From contig CADAUV010000004.1 of assembly GCA_902791235.1 (NCBI GenBank), forward strand, positions 5,082 through 63,981: a DNA stretch of 58,900 bases, written 5' to 3'. A model generated the notes under the pieces. The model was not told the origin of the DNA and did no database searches. It worked only from the letters and a program-made list of their open reading frames with translations. The translations under genes and the position numbers were made by a program. How positions within the stretch are numbered: position 1 is the stretch's first letter; every line of letters begins with the position of its first letter. Source of the DNA: Oscillospiraceae bacterium (lineage in GTDB: Bacteria; Bacillota; Clostridia; Oscillospirales; Acutalibacteraceae). Positions 17,171-26,909 of this stretch are shown piece after piece.

Positions 17171-17932
17171 ATGAGTAAAACTATTGCAATATTCAACCAA
17201 AAAGGCGGAGTCGGTAAGACTACAACCTGTGTTAACTTCGCCGCCTGCCTTGGTTATAAGGACAAAAAGACCCTGCTTGTTGACCTTGACCCTCAGGGTA
17301 ACAGCACAAGCGGCGTCGGTGTTGACAAATCCGAGGTTAAGCAGTCCACATATGATATGCTTATAAACGAGGTTCCTGCAAAAGATATTCTTATAAAAAC
17401 GGAGTTTAAGAACCTTGAGCTGCTTCCGTCGAATATGAATTTGGCAGGAGCGGAGCTTGAGCTTGACGAGGTTGAGGACAGAGCAAAGGCGCTTAAAAGA
17501 GCGCTTGCGCCGATTTATCTCGAATATGATTACATAATCATTGACTGTCCGCCGAGCCTCGGACTGCTCAGTATTAACGCGCTTACGGCTGCCGACACTC
17601 TGATTGTGCCTCTCCAGTGCGAGTATTATGCTCTTGAAGGACTTTCACAGCTTCTCGGTACGGTTCGCACGGTTAAGCAGCATTATAACGAGCATCTTGA
17701 ATTAGAGGGCGTGCTTTTCACAATGTATGACAGCCGCCTCAAACTTAATCAGCAGGTGCAGGACGAGGTTAACGAATACTTCCCGAATAAGGCATATAAG
17801 GCTATGATTCCGAGGAGCGTTAAGCTTGCCGAAGCGCCGAGCTACGGCGAGCCGATAATATACTATGAAAAGTATTCAAAGCCCGCTTTCGCATACAGGA
17901 AGTTCACCGACGAGTTCTTAAAGAAGCAGTGA
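17171..17932 (+). CDS. parA: Chromosome partitioning ATPase ParA (Soj)
   Basis: A 253-residue Walker-type ATPase. The deviant Walker A FNQKGGVGKTTTC lies at about residues 8-20, with DLDPQGNST and IIDCPPSLG as the switch and Walker B regions. ParA/Soj drives segregation of origins with ParB and, in Bacillus, also tunes DnaA. The second ATG (17171) is chosen over 17162 because AAGGA (17157-17161) is at a better distance. Three parS-type sites lie directly upstream and parB follows after about 210 bp. Confidence 0.95.
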   Translation: MSKTIAIFNQKGGVGKTTTCVNFAACLGYKDKKTLLVDLDPQGNSTSGVGVDKSEVKQSTYDMLINEVPAKDILIKTEFKNLELLPSNMNLAGAELELDEVEDRAKALKRALAPIYLEYDYIIIDCPPSLGLLSINALTAADTLIVPLQCEYYALEGLSQLLGTVRTVKQHYNEHLELEGVLFTMYDSRLKLNQQVQDEVNEYFPNKAYKAMIPRSVKLAEAPSYGEPIIYYEKYSKPAFAYRKFTDEFLKKQ

Positions 17933-17962
17933 GCCTGCTTGTGTAAAGCGGAGAAGCCCCCG

Positions 17963-17985
17963 AAAACCCCTTGGTTAAGGGCTTT
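17963..17985 (+). terminator. Weak hairpin between parA and parB
   Basis: The arms AAAACCCCTT and AAGGGCTTTT pair with one C-C mismatch around a GGTT loop, followed by a short T run. It may lower parB readthrough from the parA transcript. Confidence 0.45.
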
Positions 17986-18143
17986 TTGAGGGATGGGGAA
18001 GACGAAAAATATCCCCCTTGTTTCACAGAAATATAAATATCCACTGCATTTATATTTGCTGAGCATTGCATCATTTTCGCTCACGCAATCGTCTGCAGAG
18101 GAGCGTATAAAAACAACCGATTAATATAGAGAGAGGAGAAAAT

Positions 18144-18989
18144 ATGGCAAAGAAAAACGGTCTCGGCAAAGGACTTAATAAGCTGATGACGGAGAACACC
18201 ATTGATGAAATGGTCGCAACGAACACACTTCCGCTCAGCGAGATTGTGCCGAATAAAGAACAGCCGCGAAAGACCTTCGACGAGGGTGCGCTGCAGGAGC
18301 TTGCCGACAGTATAATTCAGCACGGCGTGCTTCAGCCGCTGCTTGTCCGTCCGCTTCCGACGGGAGGATATCAGCTTGTAGCAGGCGAGAGGCGCTGGCG
18401 CGCGTCGAGAATCGCAGGACTTAAAGAGGTGCCCGTCGTAATCAAGGACCTGTCCGACATCGAAACAATGGAGATTGCGATTATCGAAAACCTCCAGCGT
18501 GAAGACCTCAACCCGATTGAAGAGGCGGAGGGACTTCAGGCACTTATCGACAGATGCGGATTTACACAGGAGGAGGTCGCAACCTCCGTCGGTAAATCAA
18601 GACCTGCAATCGCAAACTCGTTAAGGCTTTTAAAGCTGCCGCCGCAGGTAAGGGATTATACACGCGAGGGCGTAATTTCCGCAGGACATGCGCGCGCACT
18701 GCTTGCGCTTGACAGCGAAGCGCTAATCCTTGAGGCGTGCGATAAAATAATTCAGAATAAAATGACCGTAAGGGATGTTGAGCGCCTTGCGAAAATGACG
18801 GATAAGCCGAAGAAAAGCAGGAGCGCAAAGCGCAGGGACGGCTTTTATGACGAGGTGGAGCTTTCGCTTACCGAGGTGCTTGGCAGACGCGTCAAGGTTT
18901 ATAGCGGCAGGGGCAAGGGCACCCTCGAAATAGAGTTTTATTCAAATGAGGATTTAAAGGATTTGGCAAATAAACTCGGCGAAGAGTAA
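18144..18989 (+). CDS. parB: Chromosome partitioning protein ParB (Spo0J)
   Basis: A 281-residue CTP-dependent DNA clamp that loads at parS and spreads. It has a Lys-rich start (KKNGLGKGLNKLM), the ParB box NKEQPRKTF, the CTP-binding GERRWRAS segment (about 90-97), the central HTH (QEEVATSVGKSRPAIANSLRLLKLP) with key residues Val-Gly-Lys-Ser-Arg, and a basic C-terminal dimerisation domain. It pairs with the parA at 17171 and the parS-like sites between noc and parA. The start has GAGAGGAG upstream. Confidence 0.95.
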   Translation: MAKKNGLGKGLNKLMTENTIDEMVATNTLPLSEIVPNKEQPRKTFDEGALQELADSIIQHGVLQPLLVRPLPTGGYQLVAGERRWRASRIAGLKEVPVVIKDLSDIETMEIAIIENLQREDLNPIEEAEGLQALIDRCGFTQEEVATSVGKSRPAIANSLRLLKLPPQVRDYTREGVISAGHARALLALDSEALILEACDKIIQNKMTVRDVERLAKMTDKPKKSRSAKRRDGFYDEVELSLTEVLGRRVKVYSGRGKGTLEIEFYSNEDLKDLANKLGEE

Positions 18990-19074
18990 TGAAGGAATTA
19001 CCAAACGGGAAATCAAACAGATTAAAAGACTTTGCTGTTCGCAAAACGGGAAATATTTATACAAGGAGATTAAT

Positions 19075-20361
19075 ATGTTAGACATTAAATTTGTTAGAGA
19101 AAATCCTGAGATTGTAAAGGAGAATATCAAAAAGAAGTTTCAGGATAAGAAGCTTGCGCTTGTCGACGAGGTAATCGAGCTTGACGCGAAAAACCGCCAG
19201 GTGATTGCTCGTGCCGACGAGCTTCGTGCAAACAGGAATAAGCTTTCAAAGGAAATCGGCGCTCTGATGGCTCAGGGCAAAAAGGAAGAGGGAATGGCGC
19301 TTCGCGAAAAGGTGGGCGCTCAGGCGAAGGAGCTTGAGGAGCTTGCGGCTCAGGAGAAGGAGCTTGGCGCAAGAGTAACCGAAATACTGATGAGCATTCC
19401 CAATATCATTGACGACAGCGTGCCAATCGGCAAGGACGACAGCGAAAATGTCGAGGTGCAAAGATACGGCGAGCCTGTTGTTCCCGACTACGAAATTCCT
19501 TATCATACCGATATTATGGAAACCTTTGACGGAATTGACCTTGAGGCTGCAGGCAAAGTTGCAGGAAACGGCTTCTATTATCTTATGGGCGATATCGCGC
19601 GCCTTCATTCAGCCGTTATCAGCTATGCGCGCGACTTTATGATTGACCGCGGTTTTACTTATGTTGTGCCGCCGTTTATGATTCGCTCAAATGTTGTTAC
19701 GGGAGTAATGAGCTTTGAGGAAATGGACGCAATGATGTATAAGATTGAGGGCGAGGACCTCTACCTTATCGGCACCTCTGAGCATTCGATGATTGGTAAG
19801 TTTATCGACACAATCACACCCGAGGAGAAGCTTCCGCTCACACTCACCTCGTACTCACCCTGCTTCAGAAAGGAGAAGGGCGCTCACGGTATTGAGGAGA
19901 GGGGCGTGTACAGAATTCATCAGTTTGAAAAGCAGGAAATGGTAGTTGTATGTAAGCCCGAGGAGTCAAGAATCTGGTTTGACAAGCTTTGGCAGAATAC
20001 GGTTGACCTCTTCCGCTCGCTTGATATTCCCGTTCGTACACTTGAATGTTGCTCGGGCGACCTTGCGGATTTAAAGGTCAAGAGCGTGGATGTCGAGGCG
20101 TGGTCGCCAAGACAGAAGAAGTACTTTGAGGTAGGCTCCTGCTCAAATCTTACCGACGCACAGGCGCGCCGCCTCAAGATAAGAGTTAAGGGCGAAAACG
20201 GAAATTACCTTGCGCATACGCTTAACAATACGGTTGTCGCACCGCCGAGAATGCTTATCGCGTTCCTCGAGAACAATTTACAGGCTGACGGCAGCGTTCT
20301 CATTCCCGAGGCACTGCGTATGTATATGGGCGGCAAGGATAAAATTGTGCCTAAGAAATAA
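19075..20361 (+). CDS. serS: Serine-tRNA ligase
   Basis: A 428-residue class II aminoacyl-tRNA synthetase. An N-terminal antiparallel coiled-coil arm (about 25-105) recognises the long variable arm of tRNA-Ser. The catalytic domain holds motif 2 (FRKEKGAHGIEERGVYRIHQFEKQEM region; key residues Phe-Arg-x-Glu) and motif 3 (GNYLAHTLNNTVVAPPRMLIA; Asn-x-x-x-Ala-x-x-Arg). ACAAGGAGAT precedes the ATG. The short leader (about 85 bp) shows no T-box. It is adjacent to parB, as in several Clostridia. Confidence 0.96.
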   Translation: MLDIKFVRENPEIVKENIKKKFQDKKLALVDEVIELDAKNRQVIARADELRANRNKLSKEIGALMAQGKKEEGMALREKVGAQAKELEELAAQEKELGARVTEILMSIPNIIDDSVPIGKDDSENVEVQRYGEPVVPDYEIPYHTDIMETFDGIDLEAAGKVAGNGFYYLMGDIARLHSAVISYARDFMIDRGFTYVVPPFMIRSNVVTGVMSFEEMDAMMYKIEGEDLYLIGTSEHSMIGKFIDTITPEEKLPLTLTSYSPCFRKEKGAHGIEERGVYRIHQFEKQEMVVVCKPEESRIWFDKLWQNTVDLFRSLDIPVRTLECCSGDLADLKVKSVDVEAWSPRQKKYFEVGSCSNLTDAQARRLKIRVKGENGNYLAHTLNNTVVAPPRMLIAFLENNLQADGSVLIPEALRMYMGGKDKIVPKK

Positions 20362-21077
20362 TGAAACTGTTAATAATTCTGTTTTCGGTATTTGTGCTTT
20401 TTATCTTCATTGAGCCTGCTGTTGAGGGCGTCAGGAATGCAGGCAATCTCCTCGGCGCTCTCAGCGGTACGGTAAGCCTTGTACTCGGACTGCATTTTAA
20501 CAGCTTTGAGATTAAGACAAGGGGAGTGGTGATTTTACTGCTCTCCGTCTTTTACCTTGCGCTGTTTTTTGCGATGTACTGGGTGTATGTCGGAGGGAAA
20601 AGCGAGAACGGCGGATATGAAACCGTGCTTGTCCTCGGCTGCAGAGTCAAGGGCAGCACACCGAGTAAAGCACTTGAAAAAAGGGTGGATAAAGCCTTTA
20701 CCTGCCTTAACCAAAACCCCGATGCAGTAGCAGTCCTCAGCGGAGGACAGGGCAGGGACGAATTTTTAAGCGAAGCGCAGTGTATGAAAAATATGCTTAT
20801 GCAAAGGGGAATTTCGGAAAAAAGACTTGTACTCGAAACCCGCTCAACCTCCACCGATGAAAATATCCGCTACTCAACAGTGCTAATGCGCGAGGGCGGA
20901 CTTTCAAATAAGACGGCTCTTGTTACATCGGAATATCATCAGAAAAGAGCGAAGCTGATATGTAAACGGTACGGACTTGAGCCCGTGGCGAAAAGCAGCA
21001 GAACAAAAGGAATTTTCCTGCCGACATTTCTGCTGAGGGAAATTCTGGCGCTTGTAAACGAAAAACTAAAAGTATAA
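20361..21077 (+). CDS. DUF218 / YdcF-SanA family membrane protein
   Basis: A 238-residue protein whose ATG overlaps the serS stop (TAATG). Three hydrophobic stretches (about 3-20, 28-48, 54-76) precede a DUF218 domain with VLVLGCRV, AVLSGGQG, the acidic EFLSEAQCMK and ETRSTSTDENIRYS, the pattern shared by YdcF, SanA and ElyC. Members affect envelope integrity; the biochemical role is not settled. Residues and length are typical. It ends just before the first unit of the 76-bp repeat. Confidence 0.85.
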   Translation: MKLLIILFSVFVLFIFIEPAVEGVRNAGNLLGALSGTVSLVLGLHFNSFEIKTRGVVILLLSVFYLALFFAMYWVYVGGKSENGGYETVLVLGCRVKGSTPSKALEKRVDKAFTCLNQNPDAVAVLSGGQGRDEFLSEAQCMKNMLMQRGISEKRLVLETRSTSTDENIRYSTVLMREGGLSNKTALVTSEYHQKRAKLICKRYGLEPVAKSSRTKGIFLPTFLLREILALVNEKLKV

Positions 21078-21079
21078 CG

Positions 21080-21231
21080 GGAGCGCAGTTGCACTAATAA
21101 CCCCACTGCTCGACCGAGCCATAGGGATTATACAGGAGTTGGTCGGATTTAAAAAGGAGCGCAGTTGCACTAATAACCCAACTGCCCGACCGAGCCTTAA
21201 AAATTATACAGGAGTTGGACGGATTGAAAAC
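21080..21231 (+). repeat. Tandem pair of a 76-bp repeat (locus A)
   Basis: Unit 1 is 21080-21155 and unit 2 starts at 21156. They share GGAGCGCAGTTGCACTAATA, a CGACCGAGCC block and an ACAGGAGTTGG(T/A)CGGATT block. Unit 2 supplies the AGGAG ribosome site and the TTG start of the alcohol dehydrogenase. A diverged pair lies at 44501-44646 on the other strand, again directly before a gene. Confidence 0.9.
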
Positions 21232-22357
21232 ATGGAGATTTAATTTGCCTGTTACACTTGTTTTCGGTAACGGCGAAAGTAAGAATATAAAAAAGCATAT
21301 AGAAAATATAGACGGTAAAAAGGGCGTGCTCGTCTGCTCAAAAAGCTTTGCAAAAAACGGACTTGCAAAAGAGCTTGTAGGGCTGTCGGAAGGAAGGCTT
21401 GCGGCAGTCTTTTCAGATATAAGACCCAACCCGACCACCGATAATGTCAACGACTGCGTAAAGGTTTTGCGCGAAACGGGGGCGGATTTTGCAGTGGCGC
21501 TTGGCGGAGGTTCTCCGATGGATTGCTGTAAAGCGGCGTGCGCAATAGCAAAGGGCAGCGATGTTATCGAGAGCTACCACTCGGGCGGAAAGCCGATAAA
21601 TCCTGAGGAAGCGATACCGATGCTCGCAATCACAACCACCTCGGGTACGGCGAGCGAGGTTACGAATATCTCGGTGCTGACGGATTTAAAGCTGAACCTC
21701 AAAAACCCGATGAACGACCCTGCAATGTATCCGAAAATTGCAATCATCGACCCCGAGCTGACGCTGACGGTTCCGCCGCAGATTACCGCGTCGACGGGAC
21801 TTGATGTGCTTTCGCACGCAGTGGAAAGCTACTGGGCGACAATACATCAGCCGATTTGCTCGGCTTGCTCGGTTTACGCGGCAAAGCTCGTCTTTAAATA
21901 TCTTGAAAGGGCTTATAATAATCCCGACGACCTTGAGGCAAGGGAGAAAATGGCGGAGGCGTCGATTGTAGCAGGCGTTGCCTTTTCACATCCGAGAACG
22001 ACGGGCTCGCACGCATGCTCGTTCCCGCTTACAAATATTTACGGCGTGCCGCACGGAGAGGCGTGCGCCTTTACTCTCGACTACTTTATCAGGTTTAATG
22101 CGGAATTCGCGGACAGCGACGGCAGGATAACCGCGCTTGCCCACGCCTGCGGCTTTGAAAACCCCGACGCTATGGCGGAGGAGATTTTACAAATGAAAAA
22201 GCGTATGCATATGCGCACACGCCTGAGTGAAATCGGCTGCGTTACCGACGAGCAGATAAACGAGCTTACGGATAAAAGTATGTCAATGCTGATGACGAGA
22301 AATCCGATAGAGCTGAAAAGAGAGGATATATTTAAAATGTATAACGCTTTAAAATAA
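21224..22357 (+). CDS. Iron-containing alcohol dehydrogenase
   Basis: A 377-residue group III (Fe-dependent) alcohol dehydrogenase using NAD(P)H. The dinucleotide site contains GGGSPMD (about 90-96). The metal-binding region is seen as TASTGLDVLSHAVESY and, further on, HPRTTGSHACSFPL and PHGEACAF, which provide the Asp and His ligands. The preferred alcohol is not predictable (butanol- or lactaldehyde-type are both possible). A TTG at 21224 is preferred to 21215 because AGGAG is 9 nt upstream; that ribosome site is part of repeat unit 2. It is monocistronic, with a terminator at 22390. Confidence 0.93.
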   Translation: MKTWRFNLPVTLVFGNGESKNIKKHIENIDGKKGVLVCSKSFAKNGLAKELVGLSEGRLAAVFSDIRPNPTTDNVNDCVKVLRETGADFAVALGGGSPMDCCKAACAIAKGSDVIESYHSGGKPINPEEAIPMLAITTTSGTASEVTNISVLTDLKLNLKNPMNDPAMYPKIAIIDPELTLTVPPQITASTGLDVLSHAVESYWATIHQPICSACSVYAAKLVFKYLERAYNNPDDLEAREKMAEASIVAGVAFSHPRTTGSHACSFPLTNIYGVPHGEACAFTLDYFIRFNAEFADSDGRITALAHACGFENPDAMAEEILQMKKRMHMRTRLSEIGCVTDEQINELTDKSMSMLMTRNPIELKREDIFKMYNALK

Positions 22358-22389
22358 AGCGAGGCAAATCCTCTGCCCATAAGTAAGCA

Positions 22390-22422
22390 AAACCCCCTGA
22401 ATACCGGTGTATTCAGGGGGTT
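22390..22422. terminator. Bidirectional terminator
   Basis: A 14-bp perfect stem (AACCCCCTGAATAC and its complement, loop CGGT) has a T run on the leftward side (TTTTGCTT). It lies between the converging alcohol dehydrogenase and LCP genes and serves both. Confidence 0.85.
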
Positions 22423-22463
22423 AATTTGTCGGTATAAGTCAACCTTGTGTTTTGAAATCTGCT

Positions 22464-24248
22464 TTAGTCAGCGGAGGTGGTTTCTTCCTCCTCGTCGCCC
22501 GAAAACAGAGTGGTTTCATATGTCGTCGGAACATTGTAATCAAGGTTGTAAATTGACTGACCCGAAGCAAGACACGAGAGAACGCCGTCGTCAAAGTAGC
22601 CCTTCTCCCTGCATCTGATAATGTCAACTCTGTTCTGCGCAAGGGTTATTCCCGTCTCGCCGTAGAGGATTGTCTGCAGGTAGTACGCGTCGGCAGGGTA
22701 GTCCGACTTCCAGCACCAGAAGCCGTAGTATGTTCCGCCTGCGCCTCTTTCGTTAATGCGGTAGTTCGGCACGGTTGTTGACTGAATGTTAAACTGCATC
22801 CAGTCATTTGAAAGAGCGTACTTAGTAATCGAGAGAAGCTCCTTCGTGCTGAAGCCCGTCTTAACATACGGAGCAAGTGTGTTTACGACCTTCAGAAGCT
22901 CCGTGTTCGAGGCTTCCTTCGCCTTAACGAGCATCTGATTTAAACAGGTTTTCTGTCTTTCGGCGCGCTGATTATCGGAATCAAGCTTCCTGATTCTGCA
23001 GTACGCAAGCGCCTGTGCGCCGTCAAGGTCAACCTCGCCCTCGTCGCCTTCAAAGGTCTTTTCAATATAAACCTCGCCGATATCGCCGTAGCGGTAAGGG
23101 TGGTTGTTAATCTCGTTAATCTCAGCCGAGGTCATATTGATTGTAACTCCGCCAAGCTCGTCTATAATTTTGGCAAAGCAGTCAAAATTAACAATCACAT
23201 AATTGTCAATATCAATCTTGTAGAGATTTTCGATTGTGCTGATATATGTCTCAACCGAGCAGCCGTCAAGCGCCATTGAGGCATTTATTTTTTCATAAAC
23301 TCCCGTTTCCTCGTTGCCGGGAGTAACCTGCCAGTAGGCATATGTATCACGGAGGATGGAGGTCATTGTAACCGTCTGCGTGTCAATATTAACACTGACA
23401 ATGATAGCGGAGTCCGCCCTCGTGTCCTCCTCAAGAAGCTCATCGCCCCTCGTGTCCTCGCCGATTAAGAGGACATTAAGCACATGGCTTGCCGAGCAGG
23501 GCGCGCCGTTCTGGTACCACTGCTTCATCATATCCTGAAGCGACGAAACCTCGTCCGCATCTGTTTCAATGATTTGGGGGAAATTTCGGATATCGTCATC
23601 CATTCCTGCCCACTCAGCGCCGATAGGACTTCCCTCGCCGCGCGGCGTCTTGTCGCTCATATTAATGTAGGGAAGTACAAAATAATAACCGAGCGCTAAA
23701 ATAATTGCAAGCACGAGCACAATAATTACACCCGTCGTGATTTTCTCCGCCTTTGATTTGGGGCGCTTCTCACGGGAACGGCGAGGAGCTTTTTCCTCCT
23801 CCGCCTCCTCCTCGGGCTTTGATTCGTCGTCGGTGTTGAAGTTGAGAAGGTCAACCATCTCTTCCGGCTCGGGCTCTGCCTCAGCCTCAGGCTCTGCCTC
23901 TGCTTCGGGCTCCGTTTCCTCTGAAACGGCGCTGTCATCGGGCTCTTCGTCGGAGTTGCCGCTTGCGTCAACCTCGTTGCCAATGTTGTCAGGCTCCGTG
24001 TTTTTCTCCTCTGCCGCAGGCGTCTGCTGCGCTTCCTCGTTTTCGGCTGGAAGCTCCTCCGCCTTCGGCTCGGGCTTCGCGGCGCTCTTTTCTGTTTCCC
24101 TTATTTCGTTTTCAGGCTGTGCCTCTTGTATCTGCTCGCGTGAAGGCTCTGCGTTTGTTGCCGCCTTCTTTTCGCGGTTTCTTTTGGCTTCGTTTAAAAT
24201 ATCCTCAATGGAATACGATTCCTTCTCCAAGAACGCACCTCTTTTCAT
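22464..24248 (-). CDS. LytR-CpsA-Psr (LCP) family wall-polymer transferase
   Basis: A 594-residue single-pass membrane protein. Residues 1-168 are cytoplasmic and strongly acidic, Glu/Pro-rich with an EAEAEPEA-type repeat. A membrane helix spans about 170-193. The LCP catalytic domain follows (about 270-430), with DTRGD(E), TMTSILRDTY, the YISTIENLYKIDIDNYVIVNF region, GGVTINM, and ALAYCRIRKLDSDNQRAERQ carrying the conserved Arg residues. LCP enzymes join teichoic acid or capsule polymers to peptidoglycan. The long acidic head is unusual. Promoter at 24271-24299. Confidence 0.92.
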   Translation of the reverse strand: MKRGAFLEKESYSIEDILNEAKRNREKKAATNAEPSREQIQEAQPENEIRETEKSAAKPEPKAEELPAENEEAQQTPAAEEKNTEPDNIGNEVDASGNSDEEPDDSAVSEETEPEAEAEPEAEAEPEPEEMVDLLNFNTDDESKPEEEAEEEKAPRRSREKRPKSKAEKITTGVIIVLVLAIILALGYYFVLPYINMSDKTPRGEGSPIGAEWAGMDDDIRNFPQIIETDADEVSSLQDMMKQWYQNGAPCSASHVLNVLLIGEDTRGDELLEEDTRADSAIIVSVNIDTQTVTMTSILRDTYAYWQVTPGNEETGVYEKINASMALDGCSVETYISTIENLYKIDIDNYVIVNFDCFAKIIDELGGVTINMTSAEINEINNHPYRYGDIGEVYIEKTFEGDEGEVDLDGAQALAYCRIRKLDSDNQRAERQKTCLNQMLVKAKEASNTELLKVVNTLAPYVKTGFSTKELLSITKYALSNDWMQFNIQSTTVPNYRINERGAGGTYYGFWCWKSDYPADAYYLQTILYGETGITLAQNRVDIIRCREKGYFDDGVLSCLASGQSIYNLDYNVPTTYETTLFSGDEEEETTSAD

Positions 24249-24270
24249 CTGTTATTTATCACAATGAGAC

Positions 24271-24299
24271 ATTATATACTATTCTTCGCTATATTGCAA
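24271..24299 (-). promoter_or_regulatory. Promoter of the LCP gene
   Basis: Reading leftward: TTGCAA (24294-24299), a 17-bp spacer and TATAAT (24271-24276), between the gyrA stop and the LCP start. Confidence 0.65.
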
Positions 24300-24367
24300 G
24301 AAAGAAAATTAAGCAAATCGGGCGGTCCGCCGCGGATTATTTCCTGACGGCGAACAGCCTTAGCTGA

Positions 24368-26878
24368 TTATTCGTCCGTTTCCGCGGCTGCTTCGTTTTC
24401 AACAGCCTCCTGCGCGTCTGCTTCCGCTTCCTCTTCCTCTTCAAAGCGGTCAACAACGGAAAGCGTTGCGAGCTTTTCGCCCTCGCTCACTCTCATAACC
24501 TTAACGCCCTTCGAGCCTCTCTGGAACTCGCTTATCTGGTCGGCATGAGTACGGATGATAATACCGTCGCTTGAAATCATAATTACATCGTTTTCATCGG
24601 TAACGGGCGCAATCATCGCAACCTTGCCGTATTTGTCGGTATGGTAGTTGATAAGACCCTTGCCCGCTCTCGACTGAACACGGTAATCTTCAAACTGACT
24701 CTTTCTGCCGAAGCCCGTTTCGGTAACGGTAAGAAGGGTGTAGCCCTCGCGAACAACGGCGAAGCCGATTACATAGTCGCCCTCCCTGAGCTCAATTGCC
24801 TTAACGCCCCTTGCCGTTCTGCCGATAAGTCTTGCGTCGCTCTCCTTGAAGCAGATGCTCATACCGTCGTGAGTTGCAACAATGAGCTTCTGCTCGCCGT
24901 CGGTGATGTCAACCCAGCTTAACTCGTCGTCCTCGTCAAGATTAATGGCGATAATGCCGCTCTTTCTGATGTTCTTATAAAGGTCAAGCGCGCTTCTCTT
25001 GATGATACCCTTCTTGGTAACCATGCAGAGATAGCACCTGTCCTCCTCCTTCGGCACCTTAACCATTGCGGAAACCTGCTCGTTTTGCTCAAGCGGCAGG
25101 ATGTTTACAACATTCATACCCTTGCCTGTTCTTGAGCTTTCGGGGATTTCATAACCCTTGAGCTTAAATACCTTGCCGAGATTTGTGAAAATTAAAATTC
25201 TGTCGTGAGTGGAGCAGGCGAACATCGTCTTTGCAACATCCTCTTCTCTCCTGCTCATACCCATAATGCCCTTGCCGCCGCGGTTCTGAGCCTTGTAGGT
25301 GTCGACGGTCTGGCGCTTCATATATCCTCTTTCGGTAAGAGTGAGGATACACTCCTCAACGGGAATGAGGTCCTCGTCGTCAACATCGCCGCTGTAAGCG
25401 GAAATTTCCGTTCTTCTCTCGTCGCCGTACTTCTGGGCAATCTCCCTCGCCTCAGCTTTTACGATTTCAGCGATTCTCTCATCCTTCTGAAGAATATCGG
25501 TGTAATCCTCGATAAGCCTGTGAAGCTCGTCGAGTTCATTCATAATCTTTTCTATTTCAAGTCCTGCAAGCTGACCTAAACGGTACTTGACAATTGCGTC
25601 AGCCTGTGGGTCGTCAAAGCCGAACTTGTCCATAATGGCAACCTTGGCTTCAGCCTGTCCGCCCTTGCAGGCACGGATTGTTGCAATTACATCGTCAACT
25701 ATGTCAATAGCCTTTGCAAGACCCTCTAAAATATGCGCTCTCTCCTGAGCTTTTTTAAGGTCGTACGCAGTACGCCTTCTGATAATCTCCTTCTGGAAGG
25801 CAATGTATTTCTCGAGTATCTGCTTGAGCGAAAGCACCTTGGGAACGCCGTCATCAAGAGCAAGCATAATTGTACCGAAGGTAACCTGCATATCGGTCAT
25901 TTTGTAAAGATTGTTTAAAACAACCTGTGCGTTAGCATCTCTCTTTACGGTTACTTCGATATGCATACCGCGTCTGTCGGTATAGTCCTGAATATCCGCA
26001 ACGCCCTCGAGCCTTTTGTCTTTAACAAGGTCCGCAATCTTGGTGATGAGGTCCGCCTTGTTTACGCCGTAAGGAATTTCGGTTACAACAATCTTAAAGC
26101 GGTCGCCCTTGGTCTCAACAATCTCGGCTCTTGCGCGGACATAGATTTTACCTCTGCCCGTTTCGTAAGCCTCACGGATACCCCTTGTACCCATAATGAT
26201 ACCGCCCGTCGGGAAATCGGGACCCTTGATGTATTCCATAATCTCAGCGGTGTCAGCCTCGGGATTGTCAATGAGAGCGCACATACCCTCGACAACCTCC
26301 GACATATTGTGCGGAGGAATTTTCGTCGCCATACCAACGGCAATACCCGCTGAGCCGTTTACAAGAAGATTCGGGAATCTTGCAGGAAGCACCGTCGGCT
26401 CTTTCGTGGTGTCGTCAAAGTTCGGCGCCCAGTCAACAGTGTCCTTCTTGATATCCTCAAGCATTTTCATCGAAGCCTTTGAAAGCCTTGCCTCAGTATA
26501 TCGGTAAGCAGCGGCAGGGTCGCCGTCGATTGAGCCGAAGTTACCGTGGCCGTCAACAAGGATATGCCTCATTGAGAACGGCTGCGCAAGCCTTACAAGC
26601 GCGTCGTAAACAGATGCGTCGCCGTGCGGATGATAGTGGCCGAGCACTTCGCCGACGGTGGTAGCGCACTTACGGAAGGGCTTGTCGGGATAAAGCGTGT
26701 TGTCGTACATAGCATAGAGAATTCGTCTGTGTACGGGCTTTAAGCCGTCTCTTACATCGGGAAGTGCACGGGAAACGATAACGCTCATCGAGTAGTCGAG
26801 GAACGCCTTGCGCACCTCGGTGTTAATCTCGATGTCAATTATCTTTTGGTTGTCATACCTTACTTCATTTGCGTCCAT
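24368..26878 (-). CDS. gyrA: DNA gyrase subunit A
   Basis: An 836-residue breakage-reunion subunit. The N terminus has [21 protein letters not shown] and the active-site region [12 protein letters not shown], where Tyr forms the covalent DNA link. The QRGGKG-type GyrA box is seen as NRGGKGI (about 545), and six beta-pinwheel repeats form the C-terminal domain. The tail is very acidic (about 25 residues, mostly Glu/Ala/Asp). It is the last gene of the dnaA-gyrA series; two YcxB-like genes lie between it and gyrB. Confidence 0.97.
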   Translation of the reverse strand: MDANEVRYDNQKIIDIEINTEVRKAFLDYSMSVIVSRALPDVRDGLKPVHRRILYAMYDNTLYPDKPFRKCATTVGEVLGHYHPHGDASVYDALVRLAQPFSMRHILVDGHGNFGSIDGDPAAAYRYTEARLSKASMKMLEDIKKDTVDWAPNFDDTTKEPTVLPARFPNLLVNGSAGIAVGMATKIPPHNMSEVVEGMCALIDNPEADTAEIMEYIKGPDFPTGGIIMGTRGIREAYETGRGKIYVRARAEIVETKGDRFKIVVTEIPYGVNKADLITKIADLVKDKRLEGVADIQDYTDRRGMHIEVTVKRDANAQVVLNNLYKMTDMQVTFGTIMLALDDGVPKVLSLKQILEKYIAFQKEIIRRRTAYDLKKAQERAHILEGLAKAIDIVDDVIATIRACKGGQAEAKVAIMDKFGFDDPQADAIVKYRLGQLAGLEIEKIMNELDELHRLIEDYTDILQKDERIAEIVKAEAREIAQKYGDERRTEISAYSGDVDDEDLIPVEECILTLTERGYMKRQTVDTYKAQNRGGKGIMGMSRREEDVAKTMFACSTHDRILIFTNLGKVFKLKGYEIPESSRTGKGMNVVNILPLEQNEQVSAMVKVPKEEDRCYLCMVTKKGIIKRSALDLYKNIRKSGIIAINLDEDDELSWVDITDGEQKLIVATHDGMSICFKESDARLIGRTARGVKAIELREGDYVIGFAVVREGYTLLTVTETGFGRKSQFEDYRVQSRAGKGLINYHTDKYGKVAMIAPVTDENDVIMISSDGIIIRTHADQISEFQRGSKGVKVMRVSEGEKLATLSVVDRFEEEEEAEADAQEAVENEAAAETDE

Positions 26879-26909
26879 ATTATTGCCATCCTTTAGTTGT
26901 AAATATCAG

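Noticed and set aside
18990-19074. T-box leader of serS
   Set aside because: The gap is only 85 bp with no specifier stem or T-box sequence; control must be elsewhere.
21080-21231. CRISPR-like array
   Set aside because: Only two contiguous units of 76 bp without spacers, and no cas genes; it is a tandem repeat, not a CRISPR array.
21147-21240. Small peptide encoded by the 76-bp repeat
   Set aside because: A frame can be read across unit 2, but the unit length is not a multiple of 3, copies frame-shift against each other and no start site fits; treated as non-coding.
23737-24267. Long antisense frame across the LCP N terminus, rich in Ser
   Set aside because: It is the complement of the acidic Glu/Pro repeat; it starts without a ribosome site and has only low-complexity sequence.
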